This document shows positions 10,002 through 18,761 of a stretch of 64,000 nucleotides of DNA, piece after piece. The notes under the pieces are model-generated. The model searched no databases. It had not been told where the DNA came from and saw nothing but the letters and a program-made list of their open reading frames with translations. The position numbers and the translations under genes were made by a program. Source of the stretch: Romanomermis culicivorax (lineage: Eukaryota; Nematoda; Enoplea; Mermithida; Mermithidae); the NCBI GenBank assembly GCA_963922205.1, contig CAWUHX010000011.1, forward strand, positions 1,353,749-1,417,748, written 5' to 3'. Each line of letters opens with the position of its first letter. Positions within the stretch are counted from its first letter, which is position 1.

Positions 10002-11396
10002 GTAGATTTATTGATGCTGCATCGTCTCCTAGTAGTAAAATGGAGTTAGATTTATTTACCGTACCTCCAACACAAGTTGCTATTCGTAGAAGTTTTCGGT
10101 CTGAAATTCAGTTACAAAATCCTTGTACTAATGAAGGACCTTACCAGTTTGTTATTTCACCTGATTCATATATGTTGGACTTATCAAAAAATTTTATATA
10201 TTTTACTATTTGAATTATGAAAGCTAATGGTTCTGCTTGCACTTTAACAGCAGATGCCAACAACAATATCAGTGGTAACGTTGTGGCGCCAATTAATTTG
10301 ATCGGCAAAACATTTTTTAAACAGATCAAGATGTACTTAAATGGAAAATTAATATCTGACAGGTAAGTTTTATAATTAAATGTATGTTTACGTTTTTTTA
10401 ATTTTAACATTTTAACATTTCAGTGGGGATAGGTATGCTTACAGATCTTATTTGGAAACGGAATTGAACTATGGTCGTGATGCTAAGTCGACACATGTTG
10501 CAGCTGCTGGTTATGCTTTTGAAAATGGTGATGTTCTTGATATAAAGAAAAACAAGGGTGCTTTGGAAAGAGTTCAGATGTTCAAAAACAGTGCAGTTGT
10601 TGAATTAACGGCTCCTATACACGCCGATCTATTTATGCAAGAACGTTTTCTATTGAATCAATGTACTTTGAAAATTGATTTATACAGACATAGAGATGAT
10701 TTTTGCTTGCAAAAATTTATATCTACTGACAACGAAGCTTATAAAATCGAGGTTAAAAGCATGTCTTTATTTAATAAAAAAGTTGAAGTTGCGGATAATA
10801 TCAATCTAGCTATTCAATCCATGTTACAAAATACAGCTGCAAAATACTCTATTTGTCGGTGTCATGTTACAAGGCTATACATAACAACTAGTCGTCACTC
10901 AGCTCCTCTGAACTCATTGTTCACAGGTCCTTTACCTGGTCATCTCATTGTGGCGCTCATTGATGGTTCGGCTGCTAGGGGTGATTATTATCAAAGCCCC
11001 TTTAATTTTAAGCATTTCGGATTAAAGGAAATTAAAATAACAAGTGGTACTACAACATTACCTACAACACCGTATATGTTAAATTTTAAAGAAAACAAAT
11101 ATTTGCGCACTTTTATACAATTATTTGAGGGTGTAGGAATTGGTACAGATAACAAGGGTAATGAAATTACTCGAAATTCTTTTACAACGCATAACATGGT
11201 TTTTGTTTTTGATTTGACTCCTTGTGGTATGGATGGTATTTTTTGGGAACTCGTAGGTGAAGGAACCACCAGTTTACAGATGAATTTTGGCGAGGATATA
11301 CCAGATGGCGGTATTGAAGCACTTATATAGGCAGAATTTGACTCTCTCGTAATGATTGATAAAAATCGTGAAACCTTTACAGATTATAGTATTTAA
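9998..11396 (+). CDS. Polinton major capsid protein (double jelly roll), one intron, two nonsense codons
   Basis: Major capsid protein of the Polinton virion. Exon 1 (9998-10362) has MELDLFTVPPTQVAIRRSF and ends at a GTAAGT donor; a 61-bp intron ends in TTTCAG at 10423 and exon 2 runs to the TAA at 11394-11396, the frame being kept (phase 2). Typical family stretches are YRSYLETELNYGRDAKSTH, LNQCTLKIDLYRHRDDFCLQ, and LNFKENKYLRTFIQLFEG. About 445 codons, normal for the family. A TGA at 10211-10213 and a TAG at 11328-11330 interrupt it, the second just before a conserved C-terminal segment (AEFDSLVMIDKNRE). Very likely no capsid is made. An intron in a capsid gene is notable for a virus-like element. 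Confidence 0.88.
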
Positions 11397-12058
11397 ATAC
11401 GTTATATTTATATGTACATTTCATCTCATTTTTTATAATAATAAAAACCACTTATAGTTGTTGTTGTTTATAAAACCCTTCTCCTTAGCTATTGTTTAGA
11501 AATATTCTTTCAATTTATCCCTAATTACAAATGAACTTCCTTTTATTACTCCTTCTTTAGTTTATTTTCTCCTTTAGTTCTACAGTACTATGTAATTATC
11601 TGGCACGTTCTTTTTACCCTAAGACCTGTAGAAAGCTATATAATACAGCAACAATTCTCAATAGTAGCACCACTATACTTTATGCAATTTTGTACATATT
11701 CTCTACATATCGTTTACTCGTACATCTCTAATTATCTAGCTACAGTAAACCCTTTTTTTATATTCCAAAAGTTGATGCACACATACACACACACACATAG
11801 TAGAACTCTAGAGAAATTACCTCTACTATTAAACGCAATAAATAAAAATTTTATTAATTTTAATTCAATTTAATTTATTTTGAAACAAAATAGAATAAAA
11901 TATACATATATATATATATACAAAATTTAAAACAAAATATAATAAATTATACATATATATACAAAATTTAAAACAAAATAAAATATACATATATATACAA
12001 ATTTTACCTAAAAATAAAAAAATTAAGTTTCAAAAATTTTGCGAAAATTTTTACTTAC
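11397..12058. other. AT-rich region right of the capsid gene
   Basis: No gene is supported. It holds TATA-like strings (CTATATAATA near 11638), a short CA microsatellite (11778-11797) and a tandem repeat of roughly 40 bp built from ATACATATATATACAAAATT and TAAAACAAAATA (about 11880-12005). The right terminus of the Polinton should lie in or beyond this stretch, but the matching terminal repeat is outside the window, so no boundary can be drawn. Confidence 0.6.
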
Positions 12059-12962
12059 ATAGATACTATATACATCCTCAGCCACTGCAGCTGCCGCCGC
12101 CGCTGCCACCATCGCAGACCTCGCTAAAGGTTTCAGGCGTATCCACTAAAAATTTTACAAAATTTAATAACTATTTTAGTTAAACAAAAAACTTTTACTC
12201 TAATATATCATTTTAACTGCTAAGTAATAAGTACAAGATCTATGAATAGTCTTTATTTTATCATAAATTTTTATCGTATAAAATTGTGTAAATAATTGAA
12301 AGCTTCTAGAATATTCTAGAAACGTTCTTTGGTAAGTTTTAGACAAGTCAGCTATATAATATGCATTAATATACATGAATTAAAAATCTGTAACATACTG
12401 CGGCTAGTACAATTTAACTTACACATATTTATCTTGAAATACTGTAGTAGTAGTAAAAGCTTATAATAATTTTTACTCTCATTAAATAAAAATTTATATA
12501 TCTACGATGTGGTTTAACTATAGCATCAGAACTTACTAGAAGCGCGGTAGCGCCAGTCCTATCCTCTCCTCGATGTAGCCATCGTTGGTGTTTCCCCATT
12601 CAGCCCTCCCATCTGGGGGGAGGATGTTCCACAAGTGCAAGGCTAGGTGGCTGTCAGCCAGCGAAGGGTTTTTGAACATCCGGCGTAGACGTTTCATAAA
12701 ACCCCAAAAGGGTTTCTGTCTAGCCGGATATTCGACCCCTTGCTGGCTTTTCCACCAGATCTTGAAGTCCGCGGAGGCCTCATCCCAAAAGACGGAGGCC
12801 CATGCGTCGATGTTGGCCGTCGTTAAAAACGGTTCTAAATTAAAAATATTATAAATAGCATCCATATTAATTTTTAAATCAAAATATTTGTAAAATCATC
12901 GTACCGTAAGCCTCGTAGGAAGCTCTTAATGTCGAAATAAACGTAACGAATAGGGCCTCCAT
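12059..12962 (-). CDS. Small unrecognised intron-containing gene behind a TATA box
   Basis: Not recognised. Exon 1 (12962-12905) begins MEALFVTFISTLRASYEAY; donor at 12904. Exon 2 (12834-12537) follows TTTAATTTAG and joins in phase 1; it encodes FLTTANIDAWASVFWDEASA, WWKSQQGVEYPARQKPFWGF and LHLWNILPPDGRAEWGNTND, a tryptophan-rich soluble sequence, and ends at a GTAAGT donor. A third exon-like segment (12145-12059) lies between TTTTTAG and GTAAGT and has an 87-base frame (WIRLKPLARSAMVAAAAAAA), but joining exon 2 to it leaves that frame and stops after four codons at 12136. Either the gene ends there with about 122 residues or an indel has broken it. GC content is higher than in the surroundings. 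A TATA box sits about 65 bp upstream of the ATG. Confidence 0.5.
12304..12327. promoter_or_regulatory. Consensus heat-shock element
   Basis: TTCTAGAATATTCTAGAA is four alternating TTC/GAA pentamer cores at exact 5-bp spacing (12304-12321), with a fifth TTC one base off register at 12325-12327. This fits the heat-shock factor binding consensus. It lies in the second intron of the small minus-strand gene; a TATA-like TATATAATA follows at about 12353 on the plus strand. Binding is inferred. Confidence 0.6.
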
Positions 12963-13024
12963 TGGTACTCTCGGGTGTCGCGCGGGTACAAAAATAAGAA
13001 TGATTCTTCTTCTTCTATTTTTTC

Positions 13025-13032
13025 TATTTATA
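13025..13032 (-). promoter_or_regulatory. TATA box of the small minus-strand gene
   Basis: TATAAATA on the minus strand, about 63 bp upstream of the ATG at 12962, within a GC-richer leader. Spacing is right for a core promoter with a short 5' leader. Confidence 0.6.
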
Positions 13033-13111
13033 CCTCTTTACCCCCATCAAACCTTTTCCGGTTTTTTCTGCTTTTTGGTTGAATCTTTTTGGTTTTTCTT
13101 TGAAGGTTCTC

Positions 13112-13272
13112 GGCTCTAGGTTATTCTAGAAAATCTATCAAAATAACAATAATCACCACCTTAATTGTTTTGGTATTGCGTCTCTTTAAAGGCTTTAGGT
13201 TCTAGGTTATTCTAGAAAACTATCAAAATAACAATAATCACCACCTTAATTATTTTGGTAAAGCATCTCTTG
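13112..13272. repeat. 86-bp tandem duplication upstream of the small gene, carrying TTCTAGAA
   Basis: Two direct copies offset by 86 bp share GGTTATTCTAGAAAA, CTATCAAAATAACAATAATC and ACCACCTTAATT. Each holds one TTCnnGAA pair (13124-13131, 13210-13217). They lie about 100 and 185 bp upstream of the TATA box on the minus strand, as upstream promoter elements would. The sequence from 13273 to about 13540 shows nothing more. Confidence 0.75.
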
Positions 13273-13544
13273 CTACCCTGTTTTATAGAACCTTTGACCT
13301 TTTCTAGCATTTCTAATTGGTTTTACAATCTAAATGGCTTCAGCTGTCTAACCTTTCTATGTGTGCTCTGGAAAACACTCTGTATACAAAATCGTATCTA
13401 CCTGTATAAATCATTATGCAATATAATCTATCAATTTTCTATACACAGAGCAGCGTTCATGTATGGCTACCCTTGATGATTTAGTAGACCTTTAACCTCC
13501 TAGGACAATTTTATATATATGTCTTGTGTTTTCTTTCTTCTTTC

Positions 13545-13977
13545 TTTTCTTTTATTTTCTTTTCTTTTCTTTTCTTTTCTTTTCTTTTCTTTTCTTTTCT
13601 TTTCTTTTCTTTTCTTTTCTTTTCTTTTCTTTTCTTTTCTTTTCTTTTCTTTTCTTTTCTTTTCTTTTCTTTTCTTTTCTTTTCTTTTCTTTTCTTTTCT
13701 TTTCTTTTCTTTTCTTTTCTTTTCTTTTCTTTTCTTTTCTTTTTCTTTCCTTTCTTTTCTTTTCTTTTCTTTTCTTTTCTTTTCTTTTCTTTTCTTTTCT
13801 TTTCTTTTCTTTTCTTTTCTTTTCTTTTCTTTTCTTTTCTTTTCTTTTCTTTTCTTTTCTTTTCTTTTCTTTTCTTTTCTTTTCTTTTCTTTTCTTTTCT
13901 TTTCTTTTCTTTTCTTTTCTTTTCTTTTCTTTTCTTTTCTTTTCTTTTCTTTTCTTTTCTTTTCTCTTCTTTTCTTC
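13545..13977. repeat. (TTTTC)n microsatellite, about 430 bp
   Basis: Near-perfect 5-bp repeat with two small interruptions (near 13741 and 13965). It gives open frames in four of six frames (Phe-Ser-Leu and Lys-Arg-Glu repeats), all artefacts. Confidence 0.97.
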
Positions 13978-14059
13978 GAATATTTTTGTAGTATCAGTTA
14001 CATTTCTACATCTAGAATATTTTTGCATCTCAAGTGCTCACTTTTCTACACGCGCTTTA

Positions 14060-14960
14060 TGTCCGACTCACTTGGGTCATTTTTCTATAAAAGAACTTGG
14101 TCATTTACAACCTTATAAGTATAAACCAGTAGGAATAATGTTTCAAGTTTTATAGACTCTTAGAGTTTTTATATGTGGAATTGAGCATTCTGATCTAAAA
14201 GACCATTCTAATTTGGATGATCGTTCAGTTTGCAGGGCTTCCAGCTAATCTGTTAACCTGCAGATGGCGCACCTCTTATATTGGAGCCCTAAGGCGCTTT
14301 TTTGAAAGACTTTCTCTGTGGGTGGAGGGAGTCATTTTTATAAATGCTTTCTTTTTTGTTTTTCCATTTTTTGTTGAGGTTATCATTATTATTTTTGTAT
14401 TTAGACTACAGTATTTTTGCGATAAACAAAAAAAATACAGTGCTTCAAAAGTTTTATAATAAACTAGAATGCTGCATCGATTTAAAAATTTTTTCCTTTT
14501 GATATGTAAAGATTTTTCAACTCTCCAAATTTTCTACAGGCTTTTTACGACCAGCTCGATCTGGTCATTTTTCTATAAAAGACCTTATTTGTCTACATGC
14601 TTTTTTTGGTCAACTCGCTCTGGTCATTTTTTATAAAAGGCCTTCTTGGTCATTTTTGGCAGACAATCAAACTTTATACACATGCACCCGTAAAGATAAT
14701 GTTTCATCCCGTATTGACTCTCTTGAGATTTTACTCATCAAGCAGATCATTACTGACCAATTTGACCCTTCTGACATTTATTGACTTGAATGATCATTCA
14801 GGAATGGGACCTCCAAACATATTTATGCCTGCAGGTTGCGCCCTTTTGTCAAAGGGGGTCCCGGGGCGCAAATTTTGGAAAGGCTTCCTCTGCCCATGGG
14901 GGAAGCCGTTTTTACACACAATCTCTTTTTATTTCTTTTTCATTTTTTGTTCATTTTAGT
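14060..14960. repeat. Degenerate direct repeat, two diverged copies
   Basis: Segments at about 14070-14290 and 14575-14860 are diverged copies of one sequence: both hold GGTCATTTTTCTATAAAAGA-like, AATAATGTTTCA, a GATCATTCAG/GATCGTTCAG motif and CTGCAGRTKGCGC. Period is about 500-550 bp. It is an old dispersed or tandem repeat of unknown type; open frames inside are not supported. 14961-15100 shows nothing. Confidence 0.5.
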
Positions 14961-15100
14961 TTTCCTTTTTCTATTTCCCGTTCATCATCCATTTTCCTTT
15001 TCCATTCACAGTAACACACCTATTACTATAATTCGACTATTAACATAATCAAAAAATTACCGTAATTCTACTATTACGATAACTCTAGAACCTGTATCCT

Positions 15101-15235
15101 TTAGCATATGACCTATAAATCAAGGAAGAAATTGACCATATATGTTTACTGTACGACCTATAAATCGGCCAAAAGTCGACCGTATATGTTTACTGTATGA
15201 CCTATAAATCGACCAAAAATGACAAATTATAGGTT
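15101..15235. repeat. 44-45-bp minisatellite, about three copies
   Basis: ACCTATAAAT recurs at 15111, 15156 and 15200, inside a unit with TATGTTTACTGTAYGACC and ...CCAAAAGTCGACCGTA. A partial unit follows near 15225. 15236-15460 holds no supported feature. Confidence 0.8.
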
Positions 15236-15499
15236 GTACACAAAAGATAGGGGTATCCTTAACCATACGACCTATACGTGCCGGCTTTAATACTCATGTC
15301 CTCAAAGAATAACAACATTTGCCCCACCAATTGTGGGTGCTTCATTTCATTTTCAAAGTGATGATACAAATAGTGATTATGTTATGAATATTGTGAGGTT
15401 TAAGCAACAATAATGCAAATTTGTTTTTTTAGCATCAAAACATATGCAAAAATGTTCAGAAAAGTGAAATCAAAATATTCCGCCTTTTCCTTGTACAGA

Positions 15500-16650
15500 T
15501 GGCTCATCTGCATCATCTGTGTCTGCTTCTACTTCAATATTTGGATCCCCATTTTTCTCAAAATCATTATCTGGATCTGTACCATTGCTTTCCGAGTTAT
15601 GCAAAATGCAACAACATTTTATGATCTCACATGCAAATTTTGGTACAATGCCCAATTTGTATTGGCAGCAAATCCCATTTTCAAAATTCCAAAAGCGTTC
15701 TCGACTAAATGTCGAGTCCATCTGTGAGCTCTATTGAAATTAGTCTTGGCAATCTTTTGTGGATTGATGATTCGCGGTATCAACCATTCCTTCAATGGAT
15801 ATCCTGAATCGCTAAGTAAAACCGCACCGAGTATTGGTCGCCAACATTCGGCCTCGAACTTCGTTTCTATCGTTTCTAATGTACTGTCTCATTACACTCT
15901 GACATTGTGCACACTCCCAGACATCAAGGGCTAACATAATAAAACTTCAAATATGGGCCTGTAAATAAAACACTTTTAGGATAATAGAAAACAAAAGCTT
16001 TGTTTCTAGTATTCACAAGCAGGCAAACAATGTGCACATGTTTGTTCAACAAGTAGACTTATTTACATAACTAATACGCAAATCAGACACATTTTCATAT
16101 GGAATAAATTTACCTGCCGCCATCATACAGTTGATCGAAGGGATGCATTGTTGATTAACATATTGTTCCTCATCTTCACTTGGGGCCCTGGGTATGTGGG
16201 TACCATCAATGCAACGAATTACAGTAGGTATTCCAGCTTTACGATAGAAATTTTGAACAACATTTGCACAATCTGCTGGCCATCTTACAATTTTGTTGAA
16301 ATAATTAATTATGGCATCAACAGTTCGGTGGACATATCGTGAAACAGAAGCTTTTGATAAACCATGGGTATGTCCCATGAGGCTCATGTGACTACCTACT
16401 TGTTGCCAAATATCGAATGCCTAAAAGAAGTTCTTGTTTTGGCGATAAAGCATAATTTCCTTGAGTTTCGTGTTGTAATTTTGGTTCAATATAGATGAAA
16501 TCTCGTCAAACATAGCTGCACTCAAACAAAATTTTGATGCAAAATTGATTGTATCAAAATTAATGTGATTCTTAAAAATTCGTTGATGTTGCCCTAAGGA
16601 ATCAACAGCAGTTAATTCGCCCTGTTCGGAATCAGAACTAGAATCCATGG
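15500..16650 (-). pseudogene. PIF/Harbinger transposase (HARBI1-like), decayed
   Basis: DDE transposase of a Harbinger element, read on the minus strand. The N-terminal part starts at 16648 (MDSSSDSEQGEL) and has a helical region; around 16388-16425 the expected LLLGIRYLAT and SHMSLMGHTHGLSKASVSR blocks are in different frames. Then come the helix-turn-helix (GLSKASVSRYVHRTVDAIIN) and the first catalytic segment VIRCIDGTHIPRAP. After DLRISY at about 16065 a likely 130-bp intron ends in GTTAG near 15933, followed by the second catalytic segment GSVHNVRV, where Asn stands for Asp, then SDSGYPLKEWLIP and the last segment HLVENAFGILKMGF with the Glu. Several frame changes and stops follow down to 15500. 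Family is clear, function lost. Confidence 0.8.
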
Positions 16651-17067
16651 CCTAATTCAAAACACAATACTCATATACATATGACAATCGCAAAAAATCC
16701 TATGCTTTGGAAAAAATGCCATTATTGAGTAAAGAGTCATTGAAATTAGCTGAAACTTTTCAGAAACATTAAAAAATGGCTGTACTACCGAAAATATTAA
16801 ACTCCATCAACATTCAAAACTAAGTTAAAGCGAAATGGACACGAATAACTTCACTTGTTGGTCAAAAAAGACCAATAAGAAATTGGGCAAAAATATTAGT
16901 AGTTTTCATTAGTACCTGCACGACTAATATGTTTGTGTAGCACACGGTAATAAATGGACCACTGATATGCCAATGATATTGGCCATTTCGCCAATATTTA
17001 TGAGTCTAATGGAAATGTTTTATGCAACGGCTGACTAATATTTTTGAGAACTAGTTCTTTCATATTA
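16651..17067. other. No feature seen
   Basis: AT-rich sequence with repeated ACTAATAT/TTAGTAATATT strings, into which the neighbouring hAT-type MITE inserted. No gene or structured repeat is supported. Confidence 0.5.
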
Positions 17068-17075
17068 GTAATATT

Positions 17076-17480
17076 CAGGCTTTTTTTCATCAAAAATTTA
17101 CAGGCCAAATGGCTCCTAGACCTACATTTTTAGGAGCCAAACAGACATTTTTAGGGGCCATGAATAATCAATGCATACTTTTGATAAAAATTAATGCATT
17201 ATATAATTCGTATAGTTTGATTGTATTTAATCCAAATTTACTTGTATCACAGATAGGGCAAATTTTTATAATTTTGCTATTTGATTTCTTGATCGAGTAA
17301 GACCTTACTGTTGTTCGCGACCGAGTTTTCGTCTTTAATCTGTTCACTAGAGAACAACTAAAATTCGGTTAAAATTCGGCTGAATTTTTCGGAGCCAAAT
17401 TGGCTCCTTGAAGTAAAATTTTAGGAGCCATTTTCGAACTTTTAGGAGCCCAGGCTCCTAAAATGAGTAAAAAAAGCCTG
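17076..17480. mobile_element. hAT-type MITE with 8-bp target-site duplication
   Basis: A 405-bp element begins CAGGCTTTTTTT and ends AAAAAAAGCCTG, a perfect 12-bp terminal inverted repeat. GTAATATT flanks it on both sides (17068-17075 and 17481-17488), the 8-bp duplication of hAT transposition. Subterminal GGAGCC/GGCTCC motifs occur several times in both orientations near each end. No transposase is encoded, so it needed a partner. A related end (AAAGCCTG) occurs at 36410-36417. Confidence 0.88.
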
Positions 17481-17488
17481 GTAATATT

Positions 17489-18554
17489 TATTACTAATAT
17501 CATTATTTTTCGTGTAACAGAAATTGCTAATAAATATAAGTAATATCGACTAATATTTTTTATGTAACCAGTAGCGTTATTCACAAAATTGGATAGATCA
17601 TTGAAAACTATATGTTCAATGTAGGAAATCAAAATTCAAATCAGAGAAACTCGTTGAGTTGATCCAGCTGCAGGGGATCCCTTTATCAAGGGAATCTTGT
17701 GTAACTAGACCCTGAACTTAGCTTGGTGGAAGCGGAGACTATTGAACTCCTGAACTCCTTTGGTTGCTGTGAGCAGGTCCTGATGAATTGGCAATCTCCG
17801 ATCAAAATTGATGTTTTTAATTGTAGATTATTCCAATTGATCTTCTGCCAAAAAAATTGACCGCAGATTTTAATTCAAGTCTAATAATTGGTCTTATACG
17901 GCCCTAACATAAGATCCCAACAACCACCAGTGGCTGATAGAATAAACTTCAAGAATGCCACGTCATTTTCATGCTATTCACAGTAATTATACTGCATAGA
18001 CAAACCCCACGTCTAATAGAACCGAAAACTGGTGAAAAAACCGCCTGAACTAAGTTGACAGTTTTTGATTTGCGCAATTCTACAGATGAACGCCTAAACG
18101 AATTTTCATATAACGTGGAATTGTGACCGCGCTGTGTTTTATTAGAAAAATGAACTTCATAAGAAAATAACTCAATTAATGATGAAATAAAAAGACATTC
18201 TAGTAAAGTTAAAATAAACGCTTACATAAACGTAATTGACTAACATCAATCGACTGAAATATGAGTTAATAAGATAATACATTGAGATGAAAGGAAAATA
18301 GTGGCACAAAAATTAAACGTATCACTCTGAACTGACAACAAAAATTAAAATGTCTTCAAGCCCGATCAATATGCCCTGCGACAAAAATGCACATCGAAAA
18401 TCTTGAAATTTTTTCAAGACCAAAATCCGCATATTTAAAATATTAAAATCTGGTATACATAGTTTTCTTTCCACCACTTATGGCATGCTCTTCAAACTTT
18501 GTTAACCAGTATGATTTCGTTTTATACAAAAAATCACTTCAATTTCGAGTATGC
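17489..18554. other. Region downstream of AMP deaminase; no gene seen
   Basis: AT-rich, without a supported reading frame or clear repeat apart from TAATAT-rich flank next to the MITE. The 3' untranslated region of the AMP deaminase gene should lie in its right part; no canonical AATAAA is evident within the first 200 bases after the stop on the minus strand. Confidence 0.4.
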
Positions 18555-18761
18555 TCATCTTCTACGTTTGTTGGCGACGGAGGCACTTGTCGGATTTTCA
18601 CCTTGTTTAGCCAAATGGCTCGCGTAAAAAAGTGTACACAATTCGTCGACTAGAGTTTCGAAGCGGTAGGAAATACGAATATCTGGAACATTCGTGCGTC
18701 TGATATCGTTGCCGAGTACGCTCTTTTCGCTATAGTTGATCCCTAACCAGTGATTTTTCAT
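18555..18761 (-). CDS. AMPD: AMP deaminase last exon with stop codon
   Basis: A 207-bp exon after TTTTTTAAG, phase 0. It encodes [14 protein letters not shown] and [20 protein letters not shown], the conserved C-terminal block, then a short divergent tail ending in KRRR and TAG/TGA-type stop at 18557-18555. An apparent longer frame upstream to 18845 is intron sequence read through the acceptor. Confidence 0.95.
   Translation of the reverse strand: MKNHWLGINYSEKSVLGNDIRRTNVPDIRISYRFETLVDELCTLFYASHLAKQGENPTSASVANKRRR

Noticed and set aside
11682..11873. 63-codon frame downstream of a TATA-like string
   Set aside because: Low complexity with a CA-repeat-derived THTHTH stretch; no homology or conserved feature.
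13519..14155. Four long frames over the TTTTC repeat
   Set aside because: Products are pure repeat translation (Phe-Ser-Leu or Lys-Glu-Arg) in several frames at once; microsatellite artefact.
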